This document shows, piece by piece, positions 45,213 through 54,644 of a stretch of DNA of 64,000 bases. A program made the position numbers and the translations under genes. The stretch comes from Fimbriimonadia bacterium. GTDB taxonomy: Bacteria; Armatimonadota; Fimbriimonadia; Fimbriimonadales; Fimbriimonadaceae. The first letter of the stretch is position 1; each line of letters begins with the position of its first letter. Under the pieces are notes generated by a model. That model worked only from the letters and a program-made list of their open reading frames with translations, was not told the origin of the DNA and searched no databases. The DNA lies in contig JAUIKO010000002.1 of assembly GCA_030430755.1 (NCBI GenBank), positions 124,001 to 188,000 of the forward strand, in the 5' to 3' direction.

Positions 45213-46091
45213 ATGAAGGCGATTTTATCTAAATTTAACATAACAATTATTTCATCTGCACTCATTTTGTCCACGCAATTTGCTTCGATAAATGTATTTA
45301 ATAATTTTATTGGATTATCAAATGATGAATCTAATAATATGGTACGTATCGTTAGCAATTTTTTATCTAAATTTGATTCTTTAAAATCTTTTGAAGATTC
45401 GGACGCAATGCCTTCTGCTAACGGAATAATAAATGACTTGAAAGAATTCTTAGTTAATTTTGAGAAGACCACTATACCTGAATATATAACAAACTATAGA
45501 AGATTTGACCAAGATACTCTAAATGTTTTCATTGTTCCGCTAAGAGATACTATTTCAATATTGCAAAATATGTCTAAAAAGCTGCCAGAAACCGACAGGC
45601 TTAGACTCGATTTAAACAGAATATTAGGAAGCATACATGCTATATTCTCAAAAGTTAATAATCAAAAAGATTTATTAACTATCTCTGCTGCTGACCTTAA
45701 TAATTTTGCGATGGCTGTCATATGTTTTGGTTACAAAGATATAGAAAATGATATTAATATCACAAACTCACTACAGAATCTTATTTCTATAACAAAAGAA
45801 GTCAGCAATAAAATCATTGAATTAGATAAACAATACAATTCAGATTTTCAAAATCAGAACTTACGTAAAATCGTCGAAGATCTACAAGAAGAATATCTTC
45901 CTAGATCCTTTATGGCCGCAACAATATTATCCTCTCTTCTTAGAGAGAAAGAATACAAATATTCAAAGGAAGACATGGAAAAATACAAAGAAATGTACAA
46001 AGAGGATTGGGAAAAATTAATGAATCTTATAGAGCAAACCGAACATTTAGCAAAAATCACTCTCATCCGTAATGAGTCTGTTCAAGATTAA
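45213..46091 (+). CDS. Unknown secreted helical protein
   Basis: 292 residues. The N-terminus (MKAILSKFNITIISSALILSTQFASI) resembles a signal peptide. The rest is predicted all-helical, with heptad-like stretches (LQNMSKKLPETDRLRLDLNR, KEDMEKYKEMYKEDWEKLMN). No Cys beyond one, and no known domain. The opposite-strand frame over its first part is a shadow. It is followed by a strong hairpin terminator and then another small secreted protein. Confidence 0.65.
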   Translation: MKAILSKFNITIISSALILSTQFASINVFNNFIGLSNDESNNMVRIVSNFLSKFDSLKSFEDSDAMPSANGIINDLKEFLVNFEKTTIPEYITNYRRFDQDTLNVFIVPLRDTISILQNMSKKLPETDRLRLDLNRILGSIHAIFSKVNNQKDLLTISAADLNNFAMAVICFGYKDIENDINITNSLQNLISITKEVSNKIIELDKQYNSDFQNQNLRKIVEDLQEEYLPRSFMAATILSSLLREKEYKYSKEDMEKYKEMYKEDWEKLMNLIEQTEHLAKITLIRNESVQD

Positions 46092-46153
46092 TAATCATCT
46101 CGAAAAAGTAATCAACAGGCATTTGTGCCAGATATTATGACGATCTGAAAATA

Positions 46154-46218
46154 AAATAGTTCTCTATCAGTTACTCTTCCATATAACAGAAAGATGAGTA
46201 GCTGATAGAGAACTATTT
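46154..46218 (+). terminator. 17-bp stem terminator
   Basis: AAATAGTTCTCTATCAG (46154-46170) pairs with CTGATAGAGAACTATTT (46202-46218); the stem may extend inward with mismatches. It follows the secreted helical protein gene by about 60 bp. Confidence 0.7.
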
Positions 46219-46278
46219 ATGATCATAGGTTAGTGACCATAACAATAGATGTTTTTTTAAGTATAATAATAAATTATA

Positions 46279-46821
46279 ATGTTTTCTGATTTATTAAAGT
46301 GTTTTTCTTTTGTATTGATTGTATCAGTGTCTAATCTTTTTTCCTATTCAGCAGAAGTCAATAACATTCAAATTCTATTTGATGATAAATACTCTCAAGA
46401 AGAAGAACTACAAAGTGCAGCTATTCAATGGTTCTCAAGAATAAAGAATTTAAATGTAAAAAGAATTGAGTATTATCATGGACTCATCCAGATTTCTCCA
46501 TCTATAGACGTAACCTCTGCTGTATGCACAATTGATAGAATGCAAGAAATAGAATTTAGTGATGATAAAGATCTTAAAGATTTACTTATGCAATTCTATG
46601 AAAATGAAAAAAAATATTTATCAATAGTACTCTGTATATACAACGCAGACTCAAATACTTTTTCATATGAATCTCTAATCAACCATTTCATAACATTTTT
46701 TGATTATTATAAAAACATGACGACTATTAAAAGATTAATAGGTGAGTACCTAAAAAATAAGAACTTAACAAAAAGTTCACTTCAAAAAACAGATGCGTAT
46801 CTTATGCTATTTAGAATTTAA
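46279..46821 (+). CDS. Unknown small secreted protein
   Basis: 180 residues with a likely signal peptide (CFSFVLIVSVSNLFSYSAEV). The mature part is acidic and helical, with Phe/Tyr-rich patches (HFITFFDYYKNM). No family recognised. Its size, signal and context are like those of the secreted proteins at 45.2, 48.2 and 54.6 kb; they may be distant relatives but I cannot align them by eye. Confidence 0.6.
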   Translation: MFSDLLKCFSFVLIVSVSNLFSYSAEVNNIQILFDDKYSQEEELQSAAIQWFSRIKNLNVKRIEYYHGLIQISPSIDVTSAVCTIDRMQEIEFSDDKDLKDLLMQFYENEKKYLSIVLCIYNADSNTFSYESLINHFITFFDYYKNMTTIKRLIGEYLKNKNLTKSSLQKTDAYLMLFRI

Positions 46822-46950
46822 TTTATAAACTCATGGAAAATAATTCCATTTCTCTTTATAATACAGAATCTCAAAATCTGATTTTCATAAAGACAACCTC
46901 TATACCAGTAACTTGAAGTTAAAAAATACAGTTTATTAATTTTGTAACCA

Positions 46951-47514
46951 TTATTTATGTAGTAACTGCATAGATATTCTATCTAGATCCTGCACAGCAT
47001 CAGAAACAGTAACATTCACTATTGAAGTTGAATAAAAATCTTGTTGATCCATTTCCCAACTCGCTTTTGCTAACCTTCTCTTCATACTTTCCTTATTTTC
47101 TGTTCCACGTAAAAACAAACGTTTTTCTAATTCCTCTAAGCTAGGTGGAGCAATGAATATTCCTTTTAGATCTGGATATTTTTTGAAACAGTCTATTGCA
47201 CCCTGTACATCAATTTTAAGAATTGTTATTCCACCCTTACTAACAGTCTCTTCAATAGACTTAAAAGATGTTCCATAATAATTTCCGTACACGTTTTTAT
47301 ATTCAAAAAAGTAATTCTTATCAATGCTCTCTTCGAAAAATTTCGTATCTACAAAATAATAATCAACATTATCTTTTTCATTCTCACGTGGAGATCTTGT
47401 AGTATACGTAACTACCCTATTCACATTTGGATTCAGTTTGTACCAAGCAAGTAAAAGTGTATCTTTACCCACACCGCTAGGTCCACTAAAGACTAAAACT
47501 CTACTAATATCCAA
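46951..47514 (-). CDS. gmk: Guanylate kinase
   Basis: Phosphorylates GMP to GDP. P-loop FSGPSGVGKDTLL at the start, TTRSPRENE with VDYYFVDT (GMP binding), and IDVQGAIDCFKK. The length (187 residues) is standard. It overlaps a 71-codon upstream frame by 11 bp and may be the last gene of a small operon with the YvlD-like gene. Confidence 0.95.
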   Translation of the reverse strand: MDISRVLVFSGPSGVGKDTLLLAWYKLNPNVNRVVTYTTRSPRENEKDNVDYYFVDTKFFEESIDKNYFFEYKNVYGNYYGTSFKSIEETVSKGGITILKIDVQGAIDCFKKYPDLKGIFIAPPSLEELEKRLFLRGTENKESMKRRLAKASWEMDQQDFYSTSIVNVTVSDAVQDLDRISMQLLHK

Positions 47515-47719
47515 ATTTAAAACCCCTCCCTAACATAAAGCAAAGACAAGTAAGGAATACAACTTGCTTTTTATATAAGTAATATTGATATTCCGTGAAT
47601 AAATCAAATCTAACACTCGCAAATACTCTTGGATCTTTAAATACAAGCATAAATAGTAAACCTTTATGAATAATCTCTTCTAAAGTCCAAAGTAATATAT
47701 GAAATTTATAAGTCAGCAT
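47504..47719 (-). CDS. Possible 71-residue protein before gmk
   Basis: An open frame of 71 codons that fits tightly between the YvlD-like gene (19-bp gap) and gmk (11-bp overlap), with a modest ribosome binding site (ACAGG, about 6 bases from the ATG). The product is rich in Phe, Leu, Tyr and Cys (YYLYKKQVVFLTCLCFMLG) and matches no family I know. Position supports it, composition does not; it may be a chance frame. Confidence 0.35.
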   Translation of the reverse strand: MLTYKFHILLWTLEEIIHKGLLFMLVFKDPRVFASVRFDLFTEYQYYLYKKQVVFLTCLCFMLGRGFKFGY

Positions 47720-47738
47720 TTGAAACCTGTTTAATATA

Positions 47739-48131
47739 CTATTTTAATAATCCAATTAATGAGAAAATAAATTGGAGTATACCTCTCATCATTGTCATTA
47801 GAATAGTAAATAGCAAAACACCTAAAAAGTTATCTAAAACCATTAAATTTGTAAACACAGGTGCTATCCATATCATATAAGCTGTTATCAATATATTAAA
47901 CAGACCTAACGTAATACATCTAAGAGGAATACTAATAAATCTTAATATGGATCCCAACGTAATGTCCAAAGCATATATTGTTGCAAAACCCACTAATAAC
48001 TCATAACTTAATACTAAATACTCTACTTGAAAAGTAATGCCTAAGTTCCAATCAAAATAGTTAAAAATATGATATGTTCCCAGGAACGAAACGATAAACA
48101 GAATATATCCTAGTAATAACTTTATTAGCAT
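47739..48131 (-). CDS. YvlD/phage-holin-4 family membrane protein
   Basis: 130 residues with four hydrophobic helices. The phrase ISIPLRCITLGLFNILITAYMI matches the 'P...LTLGLF..vIna' signature of this small membrane-protein family of unknown function, widespread in bacteria. Likely in one unit with the following small frame and gmk. Confidence 0.75.
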   Translation of the reverse strand: MLIKLLLGYILFIVSFLGTYHIFNYFDWNLGITFQVEYLVLSYELLVGFATIYALDITLGSILRFISIPLRCITLGLFNILITAYMIWIAPVFTNLMVLDNFLGVLLFTILMTMMRGILQFIFSLIGLLK

Positions 48132-48238
48132 ATATATACATTAGCACAGCTTAATCATATTAAATGCTAATACGCTTCTATCTAAGACTACAAGAGTACA
48201 ACAACTATTTCATGTATGGACAATGTGTTAGATTTTAA

Positions 48239-48877
48239 TTATTGTTCTAGAATTTTTTCATACTCTTCTAGGTTTTTCACAGTAATAAAATCTATATTTT
48301 TATCTATCTGAAAACAATATTCTAACAAATATTTATAAGTACATAAAATCTGACAAATCGGCAAGCCTTCATCGCCATCATCTAAATTTTCTGTTGAATA
48401 ATCTAATATCAAATTTAACAAAAAACGAACTTCTAAAACAACATCCTCTAATTCTTGAATATCTTCATATGAGGATATATATCCTTTCATAAAATCATGA
48501 CTGGGGTGATTTAGTTTTGCTTCTAGCGGAGAATACCCCTTTTTAAGAGTTCCTAAAAAAAAATCACATTTCTTATCTAAATCTGTTACTAAACATTTCA
48601 AATCAGATAGAGTCAAAGAGTTATCCGATTTTTTATTCATTATTAAATCATGAAATTTTTTCCAATAAATTAAACCTGTTTTAGATATTTGCAACGATTC
48701 TGAATTTAAAAAATCTAGCTTTTCCTGAGAAATATAAATTTCTAAATCATTCTCAATATACTGCTTATCAGAATAGAATGGCAAATTTGCAGTAGTACAA
48801 TCAGACTTATAAAACAAAAACACGGCAAGAAAAATTGTAGCTATATGTACAATATTGTGTAAACCCTTTCTCTCCAT
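48239..48877 (-). CDS. Unknown secreted protein
   Basis: 212 residues. A hydrophobic N-terminal stretch (NIVHIATIFLAVFLFY) suggests a signal peptide or anchor. The rest is acidic and helical with repeated Leu/Asp segments (LSDLKCLVTDLDKKCDFFLG). No family recognised. Its start region shares the short AATATACTATG context with the lipoprotein gene just upstream, which may be coincidence in AT-rich sequence. Confidence 0.62.
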   Translation of the reverse strand: MERKGLHNIVHIATIFLAVFLFYKSDCTTANLPFYSDKQYIENDLEIYISQEKLDFLNSESLQISKTGLIYWKKFHDLIMNKKSDNSLTLSDLKCLVTDLDKKCDFFLGTLKKGYSPLEAKLNHPSHDFMKGYISSYEDIQELEDVVLEVRFLLNLILDYSTENLDDGDEGLPICQILCTYKYLLEYCFQIDKNIDFITVKNLEEYEKILEQ

Positions 48878-48940
48878 AGTATATTATGATAATAATACAC
48901 TCTAAACTATAGAATAAAGCAGAATCTTTTTACTTTAAAA

Positions 48941-48972
48941 TAAAAAAGAGGAGTTTAAACCCCTCTTTTTTA
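48941..48972 (-). terminator. Rho-independent terminator of small lipoprotein gene
   Basis: TAAAAAAGAGG pairs with CCTCTTTTTTA (11 bp, 10-base loop). It lies 20 bp after the stop of the minus-strand lipoprotein gene and a T-rich run follows on that strand. Confidence 0.75.
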
Positions 48973-48991
48973 TATAAAAAATTATTTATTA

Positions 48992-49207
48992 TTAATGACC
49001 AGAACCATGTGCTTCTTTTTCTGCTGCTGCTGCTGGTTCCGCTGCTGCTGGAGCTGCACTCTCATCTTTATTTGCTTCAGCTGCTGCTGGAGCTGCATGC
49101 TCATCTTTATTTGCTTCAGTATGCTCTGCTTTCTTTTTATCACAACCTGTTACGAATAACCCAGCAAACATAAAACCTGCTAGTAATTTTGCTACTTTTT
49201 TGTTCAT
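48992..49207 (-). CDS. Small Ala-rich lipoprotein
   Basis: 71 residues: lipoprotein signal MNKKVAKLLAGFMFAGLFVTGC, with the lipidated Cys at residue 22 in the lipobox FVTGC. The mature part is only 50 residues and is low-complexity: EANKDEHAAPAAAE is followed by a near copy, EANKDESAAPAAAE, then an Ala/Glu tail ending in HGSGH. GGAGG lies 13 bases before the ATG. Extended Ala/Pro/Glu sequences of this kind usually act as spacers. It has its own terminator, so it is probably expressed alone and possibly abundant. Confidence 0.8.
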   Translation of the reverse strand: MNKKVAKLLAGFMFAGLFVTGCDKKKAEHTEANKDEHAAPAAAEANKDESAAPAAAEPAAAAEKEAHGSGH

Positions 49208-49584
49208 AGTATATTATTATCCTCCAAATATTCTTTAGCAATAAACATCATTGCTACACCTTAACCAGGTAAGGCCATCTATTCGATAGTACCAGATATT
49301 TTACCAGTTTGTCACTTTCAACTAAAATATCGTAATATTTTAAATATTCCATACCCCTTAAATAAAATATTCCTCGATCTTATTTATTTTCCAGTATATC
49401 GAACACAATGCAATAAGACCTATAAACAATCTTCCATGTTTTTCAAAAAAATAAACACTAAATTTTACAAAACAATCTTTCTAAAACAACAAAGCATACA
49501 AAAATAACCTTTTTACACGCTTATTACCTAATGATTTACTTCTACTAATCCAAGAATAAATTAAATTTAAAAGCGAGGTAATGT
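49208..49584. other. Divergent gap between small lipoprotein and next gene
   Basis: It carries the leaders of the minus-strand lipoprotein gene and the plus-strand gene at 49585. On the minus strand, TTGAAA (49316-49321) and TATCTG (49293-49298) are 17 bases apart and could be a weak promoter for the lipoprotein. Nothing else stands out. Confidence 0.35.
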
Positions 49585-50844
49585 GTGTTAAAATTCTTCT
49601 TGACTATATTAACAATCTGTTATATTTATCAGAATAGCTTTGCATTTGCATATCATCACCTTCTGAAGTTCCAAGATGGTTTAGATGCAGCAGAACATGT
49701 ATTTGATAGCATAGGAGAAGGAATTTTAAACAAAAATTCTCCATTAAAATCCAACCCGATTCCACTCGCATTATTAACACCTAATAAAGCGATAAGCCTT
49801 GGTCATAAAAACGATATTGATATCCAATTTGATTCTGTCATTTTTCATGATAAAGTATATAAAATCACATCCAAAGAGGACATTCCTCATACTTTACTTG
49901 CTATTTATACATTACAAGAAAATGTTGAAGACCATATTGATCCAGTCACCTTTTATAGAGATGTATACGAAAATGAATATATCATTAATGAAGATAATTA
50001 TCGTATTCCTGAGCAACCAACATTCTACGTGATAAGTTATGGTAATTTCATCGAAGAACACAGCAGAAAAATAATTTCAAATAACAAAAAATCTCTCGGA
50101 ACTACTCAAGTTTTCCAAAAAGATGATACATCTCTATACACTAATTTTGAAAAACCAAGTTTAAATGCCAGAAAGGATTGGCTAGTTCCACCAACTCCTC
50201 TCAACTGCAAACTACTTCCAGAAGATGAAGGAGCTATCATGCTAAAATCTGCTAATGGAAAGCTACAAATTATAGGTATAGCAGAACACATAGAATCATC
50301 TTTTATATTAAATCCTTATAAGAAATATTATGGATATATCGATCGCTATAGAAGAATAAGTTCTATAACGAATGATATTGATACTATCCTTGGTATTTCA
50401 AGAATTCAAGAAGCCAATTTTTTCCTTTTAAATAACCCTCTTTCTGTCCAAAGAAACATGATCTTACTAGAAATAAATTTGCAGAGTGAACTAAAATATC
50501 AGAAAAAATATTCTATCCTACAAAATGAAATCCTTTACCTTACCAATAACTCTGATCATCAAGTAGAGTCATTGGAATATCTTCATCTGGAGTTAGATAA
50601 ATCTAAAAAAGAATGGATAAATCAACATCAAATATGCGTAGAACATATTGAACTTAAAAAAGCGTTCTGGGAATCAATTTTCAGAACTGATGATTTAAAG
50701 ATACTAAACGACTTTATAGCTTTAGAAAATAATGTTAATGCAAAAAACGTTATTGAAATACTTCATCACTACCATCTTAGTCAAGTTTCTGCACAAGTAT
50801 CAGAATTGGGTTCTGACACCGATTCGATCTCTGACACTGACTAA
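49585..50844 (+). CDS. Unknown secreted protein
   Basis: 419 residues starting at a GTG; GAGG (49575-49578) lies 6 bases upstream, which decides the start. The signal peptide is LKFFLTILTICYIYQNSFAFA. The mature protein mixes beta-rich segments and a long helical part (YQKKYSILQNEILYL, VESLEYLHLELDKSKKEW), and ends in an acidic Ser/Asp tail (SELGSDTDSISDTD) reminiscent of the LRR gene ending at 16296. No family recognised. A strong terminator follows. Confidence 0.7.
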   Translation: MLKFFLTILTICYIYQNSFAFAYHHLLKFQDGLDAAEHVFDSIGEGILNKNSPLKSNPIPLALLTPNKAISLGHKNDIDIQFDSVIFHDKVYKITSKEDIPHTLLAIYTLQENVEDHIDPVTFYRDVYENEYIINEDNYRIPEQPTFYVISYGNFIEEHSRKIISNNKKSLGTTQVFQKDDTSLYTNFEKPSLNARKDWLVPPTPLNCKLLPEDEGAIMLKSANGKLQIIGIAEHIESSFILNPYKKYYGYIDRYRRISSITNDIDTILGISRIQEANFFLLNNPLSVQRNMILLEINLQSELKYQKKYSILQNEILYLTNNSDHQVESLEYLHLELDKSKKEWINQHQICVEHIELKKAFWESIFRTDDLKILNDFIALENNVNAKNVIEILHHYHLSQVSAQVSELGSDTDSISDTD

Positions 50845-51193
50845 TTCCTTATAGAATCAATAAAAAAGATAGACCTTCCATCAACATAGTTTTCACCGCA
50901 AAGACAATACACTTATTTTAATCACGCACCATATTCAATAACATCCTGCCTGCAAAACATTGCTGCAAAAAAAGCAATGTTTTGTTTTTCTACAAATCAA
51001 CGTTTAGAAAAATAAAAAAATATCCGATACATGCCTAGAGATGGAATGGATCTACTAGTAATTGCACCTGATAGAGTTTTAGGATGTCTCTATGTACATA
51101 AAACCTATCCATTCACAAGTTCATATCCATACATCAAAAACATTCAAAATAAAAATTACTTCATATAAAAGGCATTACAAATTTGGAGAAAAA
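50845..51193. other. Gap with terminator and lipoprotein leader
   Basis: It contains the terminator at 50953-50989 and the leader of the Asp/Met-repeat lipoprotein. A 45-codon frame at 51031-51168 has no ribosome binding site and is not called. The long frame's extension upstream of 51194 is also not used. Confidence 0.4.
50953..50989 (+). terminator. Rho-independent terminator
   Basis: CAAAACATTGCT pairs with AGCAATGTTTTG (12 bp, 8-base loop), followed by TTTTT at 50985-50989. It is about 110 bp after the stop of the secreted protein gene. Confidence 0.85.
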
Positions 51194-53293
51194 ATGAAAG
51201 AAAATAGAAACCAAAAAATTTTTCACATAGCTGGAGCAGTTGTTTTAATGGGATTAGTAGGGTGTGGTGGAACCAATACAGTATCTACTACATCCATATC
51301 GAATAATAAAAATGGTACATATAAGAACTTTATAACCAGAATGGATAATACTCCCTCTGATATTACTGCTGAAACAATCTACAACAAAGTATTTAACTAT
51401 CAAAAAATAACTCCAGAAGATGTAAAAGCCTTAGAAAAAAACGGTTCAAATGAAAACGGCTGGGTTGTAAATACATCACCAAGTGGTACTGTAATCATAA
51501 AAATTGTAATGAGTACACCTTCTGTACTTATTACAGCAGAAGAAATTAACGCAGATGAAACGAGTGATGTTGATACAAAAAAACAATCTTTCTCATACTA
51601 CTGGAACGAAGACAACACAATGTTAATACCAGAAGGATACAAAGGTAGTAGTGCTGTTCAAGTACAGAACGTAGAAAATCCTACACTAGAAAAAGAACCT
51701 ACAGTAGAAAATGATAGCATAAGTTCTAATAGTACTGCTACTAATCCAACAATAAATCCTACACTAGAAAAAGAACCTACAGTAGATCATAATGGCATAA
51801 GTTCTAATGTAGTAAAACAAATGGATGGAGACGAGGAACAACTAAGTAGCCCAACAACAGAACTGCCAGTATATACAAAACATAAAGATGACATGAATTC
51901 TGACGATCCAGAATATATTAGTACAGAAGATCACAGGAGTCTTGATAAAGAACAGTACGCTTCGCCAGAAAACGATTATAAAGATAATCGCCAATACATG
52001 TACGAAGAAAATAATATTTCAGAAGGAGATCGGCAACATACCCCATCAGAAAATGATATAAATGAAGATGTTTACTACACTACGAATTATTCTCCAGACA
52101 GTTATTCAGAAGAGTATCCTCAGCATGACTCCGTAAGAAATTCACCTCCTTCTTCACCATATAATTCTACTAATTTTAAAGAAGATGTAGAAAACCTCAC
52201 TAAAGTTATGCTGCTTGCAGGTAATCGAGATAATCCAAATATAGGTGATATGCCAAATCCATTACATCTTGCACAAGGATTATTAGGGGCATTACACAAT
52301 AATGCTTATCCTGAATTATTAAAAGATCTTCAGCCAGTATTCAATAAAAATGAAGAAAGCGATGCAGAAACTGATGCAGAAAAAGAAGCTGATGTAATAG
52401 CAAGATTAAAGAATATCGATTTCACTCAAATGGAAGAATATCAAGACCTAACAAGAGCCTTTGAAGAAGCTAAAAATAAAAACAAAGAAGACTCAAACGA
52501 ATCTGGAGAAACTCATGAAAACTCTCTAGATGATCTACGAAAAGCTTCTGTTATTCTTCTTGACGGATTGGCTAAAGCTAGAGAAATGATGTCAAGAGAA
52601 CACCCAGTCGAAAGCCCTAACGATGATTCTATTGGAAATGATATGCCAGGAGACTTGCCAACTGGAGATATGCCAACTGGAGATATGACAGGTGACATGC
52701 CAACGGATATGCCAACTGGAGACATGACAGAAGATATGCCAACTGGAGACATGACAACTGATATGCCAGAAGACCTGCCAGAAGATATGCCAACTGGAGA
52801 CATGCCAGAAGACATGCCAGGAGATATGCCAACTGGAGACATGACAACTGATATGCCAGGAGATATGCCAACTGGAGATATGACAGGAGATATGACAACT
52901 GATATGCCAGGAGATATGTCAACTGGAGACATGACTGGTGACATGCCAACGGGAGACATGACAGAAGATATGCCAACTGGAGACATGACAGAAGATATGC
53001 CAACTGGAGACATGACAACTGATATGCCAGAAGACCTGCCAGAAGATATGCCAACTGGTGACATGCCAACTGGAGACATGGAAACTGGAGATATGCCAGG
53101 AGACATGACAGAAGATATGACAACTGGAGACATGACTGGTGACATGCCAGGAGATATGCCAACGGGAGACATGCCAGAAGATATGCCAGGAGATATGCCA
53201 ACTGGTGACATGCCAACTGGAGACATGGAAACTGGAGATATGCCAGGAGATATGACAGAAGATATGACAACTGGAGATATGACAGAAGCGTAA
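51194..53293 (+). CDS. Lipoprotein with Asp/Met pentapeptide repeat domain
   Basis: 699 residues from the ATG at 51194, chosen because GGAG lies 5 bases before it and the lipoprotein signal (IFHIAGAVVLMGLVGCGG) begins here; the frame itself opens at 51092. The lipidated Cys is about residue 24. A conserved-looking domain of about 130 residues is followed by an acidic, Ser/Asn/Glu-rich region containing NPTLEKEPTV twice, then a helical stretch, then about 215 residues made only of pentads such as GDMPT, GDMTE, EDMPT. The C-terminal domain is about one-fifth Asp and one-fifth Met with no Lys or Cys. It is likely surface-exposed or periplasmic. Met/Asp-rich arrays could bind metal ions, or simply form an extended stalk; no family is recognised. 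Confidence 0.82.
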   Translation: MKENRNQKIFHIAGAVVLMGLVGCGGTNTVSTTSISNNKNGTYKNFITRMDNTPSDITAETIYNKVFNYQKITPEDVKALEKNGSNENGWVVNTSPSGTVIIKIVMSTPSVLITAEEINADETSDVDTKKQSFSYYWNEDNTMLIPEGYKGSSAVQVQNVENPTLEKEPTVENDSISSNSTATNPTINPTLEKEPTVDHNGISSNVVKQMDGDEEQLSSPTTELPVYTKHKDDMNSDDPEYISTEDHRSLDKEQYASPENDYKDNRQYMYEENNISEGDRQHTPSENDINEDVYYTTNYSPDSYSEEYPQHDSVRNSPPSSPYNSTNFKEDVENLTKVMLLAGNRDNPNIGDMPNPLHLAQGLLGALHNNAYPELLKDLQPVFNKNEESDAETDAEKEADVIARLKNIDFTQMEEYQDLTRAFEEAKNKNKEDSNESGETHENSLDDLRKASVILLDGLAKAREMMSREHPVESPNDDSIGNDMPGDLPTGDMPTGDMTGDMPTDMPTGDMTEDMPTGDMTTDMPEDLPEDMPTGDMPEDMPGDMPTGDMTTDMPGDMPTGDMTGDMTTDMPGDMSTGDMTGDMPTGDMTEDMPTGDMTEDMPTGDMTTDMPEDLPEDMPTGDMPTGDMETGDMPGDMTEDMTTGDMTGDMPGDMPTGDMPEDMPGDMPTGDMPTGDMETGDMPGDMTEDMTTGDMTEA
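52640..53286 (+). repeat. 15-bp degenerate coding repeat, about 43 units
   Basis: Units of the form GATATGCCAACTGGA, with variants GACATGACAGAA and so on, run head to tail through the 3' third of the lipoprotein gene. Larger blocks recur (for example the segment around 52735-52810 is repeated around 52985-53060), so units have been copied in groups. All changes keep the reading frame. Confidence 0.9.
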
Positions 53294-53471
53294 TACCAAA
53301 CAGAATAGAATATAAAGTAGTGGACCCAGAACATGACAAAAAGATTTCTGAAGAAAATATGACCACTCTTATTTTTTCAGAAAACTCATTTGATTAGCAT
53401 GAAATCTGTTTGATATTACTAAAACACAAAAAGCATCACAACCGATGCATTAAAAACAAGACAGTACATAT

Positions 53472-53519
53472 TTTTCATAGGTTAGCAGTTAAGCTTGTAT
53501 AACTGCTAACCTATGAAAA
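53472..53519. terminator. 20-bp perfect stem, bidirectional terminator
   Basis: TTTTCATAGGTTAGCAGTTA (53472-53491) pairs with its exact reverse complement at 53500-53519 across an 8-base loop, between the convergent lipoprotein and unknown-protein genes. Confidence 0.85.
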
Positions 53520-53545
53520 TAAATCTCATTTATCCAACAAATCTT

Positions 53546-54589
53546 TTAACGAATAATCACTTGACCTGATTCACCAGGTTTTCCAATAATTGTCAAATAA
53601 GCAGGTATAAACTGTTTTACAATGTAGGATGAAGTGACTAGTGAATTATTTACTTGTCCAACATTAAAACGAGTACTAAGTCTATTAAGTATGATGGGAG
53701 ATATATTCAACCACTCATAACCATTAGGAAAAATACTCCCTGAATTCAACCACTTTAAAAAATCATTCAAGTACCAATCTACATGCGATAAATCCTTGGA
53801 GCAGAGAAAACTAAAACCTCCGATCCCTCCTTCATATTCCGAACTTAGGTTAACAAATACATTATTTGCATTAAAATCATTTTCAATTAAATCAAGTCTT
53901 AGATTTAATCCTTCAATCTCTAATCTTTTCTGTATTTTACTAAATATCAGTCTCGCATATTTTTCATTCTTTTCATTATGCATAATGGTTAGTTTTGAAC
54001 TCGTTAGATTTCCTAAAAAACCTTCACTGTCAACATTTACCAGACTAGGTTCTATATCTAATCTACAAGTGATTTCATCATGAGAATAATGAACATCAAC
54101 TGCAACCTCTAGTCCTATTTTTTTAAACATTATCGTAGATAAATATTTAAATCTATTTATCCCTACAAAGGTTTCCGTATTATTAGAAAAACGAATATTT
54201 ATCGTAGAATAATCTTGTTGACTAGATAATAAAATCGTAAGTAATTCAAGAAAAAAAACCTGATAACCGACTGAACCTCTAACTTCAATTTCTCTTTCTA
54301 TTTTATGCTCGGGCAAATGATTTGGATAAAACAAGAAATAAGTACTATTAGGCTCATCCATTAAGCTATTATCACCAACTAAATTTTTAAGGATATTTAT
54401 ATATTGATGATTATATAATAAAGGACTAATCTGCTTAGAACTACGATTTTCCATTTTTAATGGAATTGATTCAACCGACCAAGGTTGTTGGGTCAAACAA
54501 CTTATGAGTAGTCCAGTCGTCAAAAAAACATCTAAATCAAAACTATCTCTATAACGAGTAATTATAGGTTCCTTTATATGTTTATGCAC
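53546..54589 (-). CDS. Unknown protein, possibly a lipoprotein
   Basis: 347 residues from a GTG at 54589. After about 20 polar residues there is a short hydrophobic stretch ending LLISC (VFLTTGLLISC), which could be a lipobox with Cys at residue 31; the actual start might then be later and non-ATG. The body is beta-rich with phrases such as IEREIEVRGSVGYQVFFLEL and EGGIGGFSFLC, and ends in PGESGQVIIR. No family recognised. Convergent with the repeat lipoprotein. Confidence 0.65.
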   Translation of the reverse strand: MHKHIKEPIITRYRDSFDLDVFLTTGLLISCLTQQPWSVESIPLKMENRSSKQISPLLYNHQYINILKNLVGDNSLMDEPNSTYFLFYPNHLPEHKIEREIEVRGSVGYQVFFLELLTILLSSQQDYSTINIRFSNNTETFVGINRFKYLSTIMFKKIGLEVAVDVHYSHDEITCRLDIEPSLVNVDSEGFLGNLTSSKLTIMHNEKNEKYARLIFSKIQKRLEIEGLNLRLDLIENDFNANNVFVNLSSEYEGGIGGFSFLCSKDLSHVDWYLNDFLKWLNSGSIFPNGYEWLNISPIILNRLSTRFNVGQVNNSLVTSSYIVKQFIPAYLTIIGKPGESGQVIIR

Positions 54590-54644
54590 ACGGTAAGTCT
54601 ATCATGAAAAAAGAACTAAGAACAAGCAAATCATCAAGAACTCT

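Noticed and set aside
45155-45472. Minus-strand frame of 105 codons
   Set aside because: Lies opposite the start of the secreted helical protein gene, which has a signal peptide and a longer frame.
51031-51168. 45-codon frame upstream of the repeat lipoprotein
   Set aside because: No ribosome binding site; partly overlaps the leader of the lipoprotein gene.
52513-53366. Long minus-strand frames across the Asp/Met repeat
   Set aside because: They are shadows produced by the 15-bp repeat, open in several frames, with repetitive meaningless products.
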